Shown piece after piece: positions 7,058-14,446 of a DNA stretch of 16,914 nt. A program made the position numbers and the translations under genes. This DNA comes from JBKGYG01 sp046546235 (GTDB taxonomy: Bacteria; Bacillota; Clostridia; Lachnospirales; DSM-24629). Each line of letters starts with the position of its first letter. The first letter of the stretch is position 1. The notes under the pieces were generated by a model. The model was not told where the DNA came from and ran no database searches. It worked only from the letters and a program-made list of their open reading frames with translations. Location of the stretch: positions 1 through 16,914 of the forward strand of contig JBKGYG010000039.1 of NCBI GenBank assembly GCA_046546235.1. The letters run 5' to 3'.

Positions 7058-7816
7058 ATGATAAAAATAATTATGCACGGTTGTAATGGAAAGATGGGGC
7101 AGGTAATATCTGGGCTTGTAGCTGATGATTCTGAAGCTAAAATTGTTGCTGGAATAGATGCTTTTGATAATATAGATAATAAATACCCTGTTTTTACAAA
7201 TATTAATGAGTGTGAAGTTGAGGCAGATGTTATTATTGACTTTTCTATTGCTAAAGCAGTAGATTCATTAATTGATTATGCTAAAGAAAAGGTATTGCCT
7301 TTAGTTCTATGTACAACAGGTTTATCTGAGGAGCAATTGGCAAAAGTTAAAGAAGCTAGTGAAGATATACCTATATTAAGATCTTCTAACATGTCTTTAG
7401 GAGTTAATGCTTTAGTGAGTTTAGTAAAAGCTGCAACAGAGATTTTAGGCAATAGTAATTATGATATAGAAATAATTGAAAAGCATCATAATCAAAAAGT
7501 TGATGCACCTAGTGGTACTGCAATTATGTTTGCAGAAGCAATAAATGAAGTTCTAAATAAAAACTTTAAGTATAATTATGATAGACATACCCAGACTGAA
7601 AAAAGGGAAAAAGAAGAAATAGGAATGCATACTGTAAGAGGTGGTACAATAGTAGGAGAACATTCTATTCTTTTTGCTGGGCTTGATGAGGTAATAGAGT
7701 TTAAGCATACAGCACAATCAAAGGCTATTTTTGGTAATGGTTCAGTAAAAGCAGCTAAATACCTTGTTAATAAAGAAAAGGGTATGTATGATATGAATAA
7801 TGTAATATTTGGATAG
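7058..7816 (+). CDS. dapB: 4-hydroxy-tetrahydrodipicolinate reductase
   Basis: 252 residues. It reduces the DapA product to tetrahydrodipicolinate with NAD(P)H. Seen directly: the dinucleotide-binding loop HGCNGKMG (7-14), CTTGLS (85-90), NMSLGVN (111-117), the catalytic block EKHHNQKVDAPSGTA with H143/H144 and K147, and VRGGTIVGEHSILFAG near the C-terminus. All catalytic residues are present. The gap to dapA is 70 bases and carries an AT-only inverted repeat TATCTTAT/ATAAGATA (7012-7019 with 7033-7040) immediately before the AAAGGAG ribosome site, which could modulate translation or mRNA decay. The operon ends here at a strong hairpin; the later lysine-pathway genes are not in the window. 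Confidence 0.97.
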   Translation: MIKIIMHGCNGKMGQVISGLVADDSEAKIVAGIDAFDNIDNKYPVFTNINECEVEADVIIDFSIAKAVDSLIDYAKEKVLPLVLCTTGLSEEQLAKVKEASEDIPILRSSNMSLGVNALVSLVKAATEILGNSNYDIEIIEKHHNQKVDAPSGTAIMFAEAINEVLNKNFKYNYDRHTQTEKREKEEIGMHTVRGGTIVGEHSILFAGLDEVIEFKHTAQSKAIFGNGSVKAAKYLVNKEKGMYDMNNVIFG

Positions 7817-7860
7817 ATAAAAAGCTTGTTGACAATAGTCAACAAGCTTTAGTTTTATTT
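7817..7860. terminator. Bidirectional terminator between dapB and htpG
   Basis: Perfect 13-bp stem AAAGCTTGTTGAC/GTCAACAAGCTTT (7821-7833 with 7838-7850) with loop AATA. T-rich sequence follows on the + strand (AGTTTTATTT), and the minus-strand transcript continues TTTTTATC. It can end both the lysine operon (+) and htpG (-, stop at 7876). Confidence 0.9.
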
Positions 7861-7875
7861 CACTGAGATATGCTT

Positions 7876-9750
7876 TTACTCAGCTAATCGTGCTAATAAT
7901 TGATTGCTTCTTTGAATAAATTTAGTCATAGATTCTGGGGGTAAAGGTTTATGACTTAAGAGTGCCAAGTCATAAAGTTGTTCGCAGAACATTTTTACAT
8001 CTTCTTGTTTTTGCTCATCATCTTTGTGTTCTAGAACATATTGAACTAATTGATTTTTCTTATTTAGCACAAGGGTTTCGTCATTTGGCATATTCTGTCC
8101 CATGCCTGCAAAACCATACATTTTACTCATTTCTTGCATTCTTCTTGATTGTTCAGAAAGAAGCATCATTGATGAAAGATTCTCTGACTTAAGAGTTTCT
8201 ACTTTTACTTTCAGATCTTCTTTAGCTAAGACTTTTCTAAACAAACCTTCAAGTAATTCAGTTGCTGTTTTTAATTCTTCTTCATCAGAATCTTCTTTTA
8301 AGTTATTTGATAAGTCGGAATCTATGCGTAAGAATTTAACATCTTTTTCATTAGATTCCATATGGGTTATAAAAGGTTGATCAATTGAATGGTTTAATAT
8401 AATAGCATCCATTTCATGTTCTTTAAATAGTTCAATATATTGTGATTGTTGTTGTTCGTCTGTTACATAAAAAACTTCGTTTTTATTTTTGTCCTTATTT
8501 TCATCTAGATAATCTTTTAATGAAATATATTTGCCATATATGGTTTTATAGATAATGATATCTTTAACTTTTTTGTAAAACTTATCATCTTTTAAAGAAC
8601 CAAATTTTATAAATGGATGAATATCGTCCCAATATTTAATAAAGTCATCTTTTTCTGTCTTATAAAGACCTGTTAGTTTATCAGCTACTTTTTTAGTAAT
8701 GTAATCAGATATTTTCTTAACAAAACCATCATTTTGAAGGAAACTTCTTGATACATTAAGAGGAAGATCAGGACAGTCAATTACACCTTTTAATAATAGT
8801 AAAAATTCAGGTATTACTTCTTTAATATTATCTGCAACAAATACTTGGTTGTTAAATAATTTTATTCGACCTTCCATTGTATCAAATTCGTTACCAATTT
8901 TAGGAAAATAAAGAATGCCTTTTAAATTAAAAGGATAATCCATGTTTAAATGTATCCAGAATAAAGGTTCTTTAAAGTCCATAAAAACCTTTTTGTAGAA
9001 CTCTTTGTACTCTTCTTCAGTACATTCATTAGGATGCTTCAACCATAATGGGTTAGTATCGTTAATAGGAGTTTCTTCCTGTTGGTCTTCCTTTTCATTT
9101 TCTTCTTTCTTATCTTTTGATACATTTTCAAAATAAATATCATATGGCATAAAACCACAGTATTTTTCTATAGTGCTTTTTAATGTATATTCATTAAGAA
9201 ATTCTTTGCCATCTTTACCTATGTGTAAGGTTATAGTAGTGCCTCTTTCGGTACGTTCACTTTCAGTTATTTCATACTCTGTACCACCATCACATTCCCA
9301 AAAGACAGGGGTTGAACCATCTTGATAGGATAATGTATCAATTGTTACTTTATCTGCAACCATAAACGCAGAGTAGAAACCTAAACCAAAATGTCCGATA
9401 ATCTGTTCTTGACTAGCTTTATCTTTGTACTTATTAAGGAAGTCTTCAACACCAGAAAATGCTATTTGATTAATATATTGTTTGATCTCATCTTCTGTCA
9501 TTCCAATACCGTTATCGATGAATTTGATAGTTTTTTTCTTTTCATCAAGCTTTACGTCTACTCTAAAAACAGTATCATCTGGTAGAGTATATTCACTCAT
9601 TACGTCTAGTTTTTTAAGTTTAGTTATGGCATCACATGCATTTGATATAAGTTCTCTTACAAAAATATCATGATCAGAATAAAGCCATTTTTTAATAATA
9701 GGAAATATGTTTTCGCTGTGGATGGATAAGCTACCACGTTCTTTACTCAT
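7876..9750 (-). CDS. htpG: Molecular chaperone HtpG (Hsp90)
   Basis: 624 residues, full-length bacterial Hsp90: an ATP-dependent homodimeric chaperone of the cytoplasm. The N-terminal GHKL ATPase domain shows RELISNACDA (E33 presumed catalytic, N37), DNGIGMT (D79) and the lid GHFGLGFYSAFMVADKV (119-135). A charged, K/E-rich stretch (about 211-227) sits at the N/middle junction just before NPLWLKHP. The middle domain contains FNNQVFVAD, PEFLLLLKGVIDCPDLPLNVSR and FLQNDGFVKKI. The C-terminal dimerisation domain is present and, as in other bacterial members, lacks the EEVD tail. The ATG follows AGGAGGG on the minus strand. It is transcribed against dapB. An own promoter and a CIRCE operator lie upstream, so HrcA repression and heat induction are expected. 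Confidence 0.98.
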   Translation of the reverse strand: MSKERGSLSIHSENIFPIIKKWLYSDHDIFVRELISNACDAITKLKKLDVMSEYTLPDDTVFRVDVKLDEKKKTIKFIDNGIGMTEDEIKQYINQIAFSGVEDFLNKYKDKASQEQIIGHFGLGFYSAFMVADKVTIDTLSYQDGSTPVFWECDGGTEYEITESERTERGTTITLHIGKDGKEFLNEYTLKSTIEKYCGFMPYDIYFENVSKDKKEENEKEDQQEETPINDTNPLWLKHPNECTEEEYKEFYKKVFMDFKEPLFWIHLNMDYPFNLKGILYFPKIGNEFDTMEGRIKLFNNQVFVADNIKEVIPEFLLLLKGVIDCPDLPLNVSRSFLQNDGFVKKISDYITKKVADKLTGLYKTEKDDFIKYWDDIHPFIKFGSLKDDKFYKKVKDIIIYKTIYGKYISLKDYLDENKDKNKNEVFYVTDEQQQSQYIELFKEHEMDAIILNHSIDQPFITHMESNEKDVKFLRIDSDLSNNLKEDSDEEELKTATELLEGLFRKVLAKEDLKVKVETLKSENLSSMMLLSEQSRRMQEMSKMYGFAGMGQNMPNDETLVLNKKNQLVQYVLEHKDDEQKQEDVKMFCEQLYDLALLSHKPLPPESMTKFIQRSNQLLARLAE

Positions 9751-9778
9751 TTATATCCCTCCTAGATATTTTTTTGAT

Positions 9779-9815
9779 AACTTGAACTAAGATGTTTACT
9801 TATATAGTTCAAGTT
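9779..9815 (-). repeat. 11-bp perfect inverted repeat in the htpG leader
   Basis: AACTTGAACTA (9779-9789) and TAGTTCAAGTT (9805-9815) are exact reverse complements around 15 bases. The repeat lies between the htpG promoter (start expected near 9833) and the ribosome site, so the mRNA can form a stem of 11 bp in a leader of about 80 bases. It does not resemble the CtsR box or CIRCE. It could be an RNA thermosensor-like or stabilising hairpin, or a DNA operator. Confidence 0.7.
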
Positions 9816-9839
9816 GAAATGTAAAAATCCTCAATTAAT

Positions 9840-9868
9840 ATAATAGTACGAGGTTTATTGTGTGTCAA
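9840..9868 (-). promoter_or_regulatory. htpG promoter
   Basis: On the minus strand, TTGACA (9868-9863) and TATTAT (9845-9840) with 17 bp between them. The -35 match is perfect and the -10 has one change. Confidence 0.85.
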
Positions 9869-9875
9869 GACAAAA

Positions 9876-9902
9876 TTAGCACTCTCCTATAAAGAGTGCT
9901 AA
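9876..9902 (-). promoter_or_regulatory. CIRCE element (HrcA operator)
   Basis: TTAGCACTC (9876-9884), nine-base spacer, GAGTGCTAA (9894-9902): an exact match to the CIRCE consensus recognised by the heat-shock repressor HrcA. It begins 7 bases upstream of the htpG -35 box and 11 bases after the stop of the DUF5721-like gene on the same strand. Read as minus-strand RNA it forms a 9-bp hairpin followed by TTTTGT, so it could also act as a terminator for the upstream gene. Confidence 0.95.
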
Positions 9903-9913
9903 TTAACAGTGTT

Positions 9914-10405
9914 TTATTCAAAAAGAATATTATGTTTGTTAAAAAATTTTTCAACAGATTTATCCCATAGTTGCTCAAGGGTTTTATCTTTGGTGAAGAT
10001 TTGCAAGGAGGTTCCTGTTGTGCATGTTAATGCTGTTCTATCGTATTTAAGGTTTATAAACAAGCCATTAACTTGTTCGTTTATTATATCTATATTATTA
10101 TGTTCAATAAATGTTTGTTTTTTATCTGGGGATAAAGAAAATATAATCTTTAAATACAAAGGTGTTTTTTGTCCCTTAATCATATGAAATACAGTATCTT
10201 TAATCTGATTCCATTGAATAAGTTTTTGGTTACCTATTATCTCTATTTCATCAGAAGATAAATATTTCTTATTAAGTGTTCCCGTTATTTTAAAATCAGT
10301 TAATGATGATACTTCTACATTTGAAATCTCAAAATCATCAAAAACATTGCTTTTAAATAATTTTTCCATAAAAGGCTTAATTTCAATTATTTTTAATGTT
10401 ATCAT
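9914..10405 (-). CDS. DUF5721-like conserved protein
   Basis: 163 residues, soluble and without a signal peptide. Features: N-terminal ITLKIIEIKPFMEKLFKSNVFDDFEI, a central WNQIKDTVFHMIKGQKTPLYLKIIFSLSP, and a C-terminal block VNGLFINLKYDRTALTCTTGTSLQIFTKDKTLEQLWDKSVEKFF. This is the pattern I recall for DUF5721 of Lachnospirales, a family of unknown function. An ATG at 10411 exists, but GGAG then lies only 2 bases before it; the in-frame ATG at 10405 has 8-base spacing and is preferred. It shares direction with htpG, and the CIRCE lies between the two. It is divergent from the DNA glycosylase gene across 147 bp of AT-rich DNA. The family name is from memory; that it is a true gene is well supported. 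Confidence 0.78.
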   Translation of the reverse strand: MITLKIIEIKPFMEKLFKSNVFDDFEISNVEVSSLTDFKITGTLNKKYLSSDEIEIIGNQKLIQWNQIKDTVFHMIKGQKTPLYLKIIFSLSPDKKQTFIEHNNIDIINEQVNGLFINLKYDRTALTCTTGTSLQIFTKDKTLEQLWDKSVEKFFNKHNILFE

Positions 10406-10552
10406 AATCATATCTCCATTTGCTATAATTTTTTAAAAATAGTATTGATGATGTAATAATTTATTTGTTATGATTTATAATATTACTATTATTATGCTTG
10501 TTTATATATTACATAAACTTAAGACTCTTTTCAAGTAAAGGTAGGTGATAAT

Positions 10553-11140
10553 ATGGAAAAATTATCAAGAACATTTTATAGCAATAAAACACTTGAAGTT
10601 GCAAAGTCTTTATTAGGTATGTTGCTAATAAGACAGATAAATAATAAGAAGTTAATATGTCGAATAACTGAAGTGGAAGCATATATTGGTAATATTGACA
10701 AAGCTTGTCATGCTTTTGGTGGACGAAAGACTAAACGAACTCAAATAATGTTTGAAGCTCCTGGGTATGCATACATATATTTAATCTATGGTATGTACCA
10801 TTGTTTGAATTTTGTTACTGAACCTAAAGGAGAACCAAGTGCTATTTTGATAAGAGGAGCAGAACCTGTAGATAATATAGAAGAAATGTCATTGTATCGT
10901 TATGGTAAAACATATAAGGAGCTAAATAGTTATCAGAAAAATAATTTTATGAATGGACCAGGCAAATTATGTAAGGCATTGAATATTACTAAGAAATTAA
11001 ATGGCGCTGATTTACTAGGTGAAGAACTATATGTCTGTACTGATGAAACAAGTCAAAAGCATAAAATTAAAGAAGGTAAACGTATTAATATTGATTATGC
11101 AGAAGAGGCTAAAGATTTTTTGTGGAGATTTTATATATGA
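10553..11140 (+). CDS. DNA-3-methyladenine glycosylase, AAG/MPG type
   Basis: 195 residues, the normal length for the bacterial homologue of human AAG. It removes 3-methyladenine and other alkylated purines from DNA in base excision repair. Seen directly: ICRITEVEAY with the likely catalytic E42 and base-stacking Y44, KACHAFGGRKTKRTQIMFEAPGYAYIYLIYGMYHCLNFVTE (the family core, including H53), AILIRGAEP, and NGPGKLCKALNI near residues 124-135. All core motifs are intact. The ATG follows AAAGGTAGGTGATA. The M18 aminopeptidase gene starts 39 bases after its stop in the same direction and may be co-transcribed. A possible promoter is TTGTTA at 10465-10470 with TATTAT at 10487-10492 (16-bp spacing). 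Confidence 0.95.
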   Translation: MEKLSRTFYSNKTLEVAKSLLGMLLIRQINNKKLICRITEVEAYIGNIDKACHAFGGRKTKRTQIMFEAPGYAYIYLIYGMYHCLNFVTEPKGEPSAILIRGAEPVDNIEEMSLYRYGKTYKELNSYQKNNFMNGPGKLCKALNITKKLNGADLLGEELYVCTDETSQKHKIKEGKRINIDYAEEAKDFLWRFYI

Positions 11141-11179
11141 AAGTATTTACAATGAAAATGAAAGTATTGGAGGTTACAA

Positions 11180-12472
11180 ATGAGGGATCTAAAGATTAAA
11201 GATTTTATGCAGTTTATTAATGAAAGCACATCACCTTTTCATGCAGTAATGGAAGTAAAAAAACGTTTAGATAATGTTGGATTTATTGAATTGAAATCAG
11301 ATAAAGATTGGGATGTAAGGAGAGGGAATCGTTATTATCTAAGCCCATATCCATCTTCTTTATTTGTATTTGATATACCAAAAGAAATAAATCTTAATAA
11401 TGGTTTTCGTATTATTTCTGCGCATACAGATCAGCCTTGTTTTCGAATAAAACCTTCAACCGAAATGAGGGAAGAGGGTTATTTAAAGATAAATACTGAG
11501 GTTTATGGAGGACCAATATTAAACACATGGTTAGATCGACCTTTATCTATAGCAGGGAAGGTAGCATTAAGAAATGAAGATGTTATGAACCCAAAGATTG
11601 AATTTATTGACATTAAAAAACCTATTATGATAATACCTAATCTTGCTATTCATATGAATAAAGAAGTGAATAAAGGATTTGAACTAAATAGACAAAGAGA
11701 CATGATACCTTTAGCAGGAATATTAAATAATCAGTTAAATAAAGAGGATTATTTTTTAGACTTTTTAGCAGAGCACTTGAAGGTTAATATAGAGGATATA
11801 TTAGATTTTGATTTATTTGTTTATCTTGCTGAAAAGGGTGAAGTAATTGGACTTTATGATGATTTTATTTCTGCACCAAGGTTAGACGATTTGGCTATGG
11901 TATATGCTTCGATTAACGCTATTATAGAAACAAAGGCTACTTCAGCAATAAATATTGTAGCACTTTTTGATAATGAAGAAATAGGAAGCAGGACAAAACA
12001 AGGAGCTGATTCGGAACTCTTTAGTATGATATTAGAAAGATTAACTATGGAACTTGATATTGATAAAACACAGTATTATCAATCATTAACTAAGTCTTTT
12101 ATGATCTCAGCAGATATGGCCCATGCACTACATCCTAATCATCCTGAAAAACATGATCCAACTAATCAACCAATGATTGGAAAAGGGATCGTTTTAAAGA
12201 TTAGTGGCAATCAAAGATACTCTACAGATAGTGAAGCGATAGCTGTTTTTCAACAGATATGCGAAAAAGGAGAAATACCTTATCAAAAGTATGTTAATCG
12301 ATCAGATGAAGTAGGGGGTAAGACATTAGGTCCTCTAGCGACTGCTTATGTACCTGTTAGAAGTGTTGATGTGGGGAACCCTATGTTAGCGATGCACTCT
12401 TCAAGAGAATTAATGGGGGTCGAAGATCATTATCATACTATTGAAGCTTTAAAAATGTTTTTTGCATTATAG
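11180..12472 (+). CDS. M18 family aminopeptidase (probable)
   Basis: 430 residues, the usual length of bacterial M18 aminopeptidases (aspartyl aminopeptidase/ApeB-like). It is a cytoplasmic metalloenzyme, usually dodecameric, that removes N-terminal residues from peptides. The metal ligands can be followed: H82 in SAHTDQP, D236 in SAPRLDDL, the E266-E267 pair in FDNEEIGS, D312 in SADMAHALHPNHPEKH, and H406 in LAMHSSRE. The ATG follows TTGGAGG. The gene lies 39 bases after the DNA glycosylase gene. The residue preference (acidic or neutral/hydrophobic) cannot be told from sequence alone. Confidence 0.95.
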   Translation: MRDLKIKDFMQFINESTSPFHAVMEVKKRLDNVGFIELKSDKDWDVRRGNRYYLSPYPSSLFVFDIPKEINLNNGFRIISAHTDQPCFRIKPSTEMREEGYLKINTEVYGGPILNTWLDRPLSIAGKVALRNEDVMNPKIEFIDIKKPIMIIPNLAIHMNKEVNKGFELNRQRDMIPLAGILNNQLNKEDYFLDFLAEHLKVNIEDILDFDLFVYLAEKGEVIGLYDDFISAPRLDDLAMVYASINAIIETKATSAINIVALFDNEEIGSRTKQGADSELFSMILERLTMELDIDKTQYYQSLTKSFMISADMAHALHPNHPEKHDPTNQPMIGKGIVLKISGNQRYSTDSEAIAVFQQICEKGEIPYQKYVNRSDEVGGKTLGPLATAYVPVRSVDVGNPMLAMHSSRELMGVEDHYHTIEALKMFFAL

Positions 12473-12592
12473 ACATGAGTAAGGTTAAAGTTTATGGAGA
12501 TAATAATATATTAAAAATTGCAAAAATCAAGCTAATATGTTAATATAAGGTAGTAATAAAAACTACATTATGTGGTTGTAAGGAGGATTAGT

Positions 12593-13435
12593 ATGGATTA
12601 TAAAATATTAGTGGATAGTTGTTGTGATTTGCCGCAAGAGAAAAGAAAAGAATCCCAATTTGAAATAGTACCATTAACTATGGAAGTAAATGGAGAGTTT
12701 TTTGTAGATGATGAAACATTTGATATCAACGAATATATTAAAAAAATGAAAGCAAGTCCAGTAGCACCAAAAACTGCATGTCCTTCCCCTGAAGATTATT
12801 TAAAACGTATTGATGGTGAAGAAAAAAATATTTTTATTGTTACATTGTCGTCTGAATTAAGTGGATCATATAATAGTGCTATTTTAGCAAAAAACATATA
12901 TGAAGAAGAGCATCCAGGAGAGAAATTTATTTACGTTTTTAACTCTCGTTCAGCTGCTTCTGCAGAAGTTCTTATTGCTTTAAAGATTGATGAATTATAC
13001 AAGCAAGGTAGAAAAGCAGAAGACATTGTAAAAGAGGTAAGTGATTATATTAGTGAACAAAAAACATATTTTGTACTTGAAAGTTTAGATAATCTTAAAA
13101 AATCTGGTAGATTAAGTAATATACAAGCTATTTTAGCTAACGTACTTAATATAAAGCCAATAATGGGAAGCACGTCAGAAGGAACAATTAGAAAGATTGA
13201 TCAAACCAGAGGCATTAAAAAAGCGTTAGTAAGAATGGCTGAGATTATTGGGGAAGAAAGAGATAAACTTAGTGATAAAATTTGTGGTATATCTCATTGT
13301 AATTGCTTAGAACGTGCGCTAGCATTTAAAGATGAATTATTAAAGAGGTATAATTTTAAAGATATTATAATAGTAGAGACAGCAGGAATTAGTACAACTT
13401 ATGCTAATGATGGTGGAATTGTTGTTGCGGTATAA
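12593..13435 (+). CDS. DegV family fatty-acid-binding protein (FakB-like)
   Basis: 280 residues. Family hallmarks are all present: the N-terminal strand KILVDSCCDLP (4-14), the KTACPSPEDY loop, TLSSELSGSYNSA (fatty-acid carboxylate pocket), NSRSAASAE, LKKSGRLS near residues 173-180, NIKPIMG, and GISTTYANDGGIVVAV at the end. By family knowledge DegV/FakB proteins bind a fatty acid and present it to the kinase FakA for phosphorylation and entry into membrane lipid synthesis; no FakA is in the window. The ATG at 12593 follows AAGGAGG (12580-12586); an in-frame GTG at 12572 lies before that site and is rejected. It ends 27 bases before a terminator. Confidence 0.95.
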   Translation: MDYKILVDSCCDLPQEKRKESQFEIVPLTMEVNGEFFVDDETFDINEYIKKMKASPVAPKTACPSPEDYLKRIDGEEKNIFIVTLSSELSGSYNSAILAKNIYEEEHPGEKFIYVFNSRSAASAEVLIALKIDELYKQGRKAEDIVKEVSDYISEQKTYFVLESLDNLKKSGRLSNIQAILANVLNIKPIMGSTSEGTIRKIDQTRGIKKALVRMAEIIGEERDKLSDKICGISHCNCLERALAFKDELLKRYNFKDIIIVETAGISTTYANDGGIVVAV

Positions 13436-13462
13436 TAATATAGTTACACAAGAATAACTATG

Positions 13463-13490
13463 AGGTTGTTGACAAAGTCAGCAACCTTTT
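13463..13490 (+). terminator. Intrinsic terminator after the degV-like gene
   Basis: 11-bp stem AGGTTGTTGAC/GTCAGCAACCT (13463-13473 with 13477-13487, one G-U), loop AAA, then TTTT. The core TTGTTGAC..GTCA(A/G)CAA also occurs in the dapB terminator. Confidence 0.88.
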
Positions 13491-13553
13491 CATTTAACTA
13501 TTTTTAATGTATAATAATTTTATAATTCTAGCGTATAGAAAGGAGTGGAGTAT

Positions 13554-14432
13554 GTGAGTGTTGTAGTAGAAACTAAAAATCTTACTATGTATTATTCAGA
13601 AACTGCTAAGGGTATAGAAAATGTGAATTTATCAATTTATGAAGGAGAAATATTTGGATTTATAGGACCTAATGGATCTGGCAAGAGTACTACTATAAGA
13701 ACATTATTGAATTTTATATATCCAACAGGTGGAAGTGCTAAAGTATTTGATATGGATATTGTTCAAAAAGCTAAGAAGATTAGAAAAATAGTTGGTTATT
13801 TACCGTCAGAAATATTTTATTATGATGATATGACTAGCAAAGATTTGCTTAGATATTCAGCAAAGTTTTACGGTAAAGTAGATGAAACAAGAATTAAAGA
13901 TTTATCGAATAAATTACAATTAGATCTTAATAAAAAGATTGAGGATTTATCCTTTGGCAATCGGAAAAAACTTGGAATTGTACAGACGCTTTTACATAAT
14001 CCAAAGTTAATAATATTAGATGAACCAACTAGTGGACTGGATCCAATTATGCAAAATATATTTTTTGATTTATTAAAAGAAGAAAGAGAAAAAGGGACAA
14101 CAATTTTTTTCTCTTCACACATATTAAGCGAAGTACAAAAACTTTGTGATAGAGTTGCTATTATAAAAGAGGGAGAAATTATTCAAACAGATAGCATTGA
14201 AGATTTGAGAAATAACAATTTTAAAAAGGTAAAAATAGTTTTAGAAGATGATACATATGATATTAACATTGAAGGGATCACTAATAAATTTAAAAAGGGT
14301 AATGAAATAAGTTTTATGTATAATGGTCACTCAAAAAAATTGATAAATGTTTTAAAAGATGTTGAAATTATAGATTTGTTAATTGAAGAACCTTCTCTTG
14401 AGGAAATATTTATGCATTATTATACAGATTAG
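13554..14432 (+). CDS. ABC-2 type transporter, ATP-binding protein
   Basis: 292 residues, one nucleotide-binding domain plus a C-terminal extension of about 80 residues. Walker A is GPNGSGKST (38-46, K44), the Q-loop region is GYLPSE, the signature is LSFGNRKK (132-139) in place of canonical LSGGQ, Walker B is LIILDEP (152-158, E157), then SGLDP, and the H-switch is SSHI (H189). The LSFGN signature is a common variant in this ABC-2 exporter group. With the permease encoded next it should form a membrane export pump; the substrate is unknown (drug, peptide and lipid exporters all share this layout). Start: GTG at 13554, 8 bases after AAGGAG. A GTG at 13545 is in frame but overlaps that site. 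A likely -10 box is TATAAT at 13510-13515, right after the preceding terminator. Confidence 0.93.
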   Translation: MSVVVETKNLTMYYSETAKGIENVNLSIYEGEIFGFIGPNGSGKSTTIRTLLNFIYPTGGSAKVFDMDIVQKAKKIRKIVGYLPSEIFYYDDMTSKDLLRYSAKFYGKVDETRIKDLSNKLQLDLNKKIEDLSFGNRKKLGIVQTLLHNPKLIILDEPTSGLDPIMQNIFFDLLKEEREKGTTIFFSSHILSEVQKLCDRVAIIKEGEIIQTDSIEDLRNNNFKKVKIVLEDDTYDINIEGITNKFKKGNEISFMYNGHSKKLINVLKDVEIIDLLIEEPSLEEIFMHYYTD

Positions 14433-14446
14433 AAGGAGGATTGGAT

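Noticed and set aside
8102..8380. Open frames on the + strand inside htpG
   Set aside because: They are antisense shadows of a full-length, well-conserved Hsp90 gene, with no ribosome sites of note.
9779..9815. CtsR operator in the htpG leader
   Set aside because: The repeat is inverted with AACTTGAACTA arms; the CtsR site is a direct GGTCAAA repeat, not found here.
9909..10187. 92-codon open frame on the + strand opposite the DUF5721-like gene
   Set aside because: The minus-strand frame has a ribosome site and a conserved-family pattern; the + frame has neither.
12475..12543. 22-codon frame after the M18 aminopeptidase gene
   Set aside because: No ribosome site and no similarity to anything known; likely chance in AT-rich DNA.
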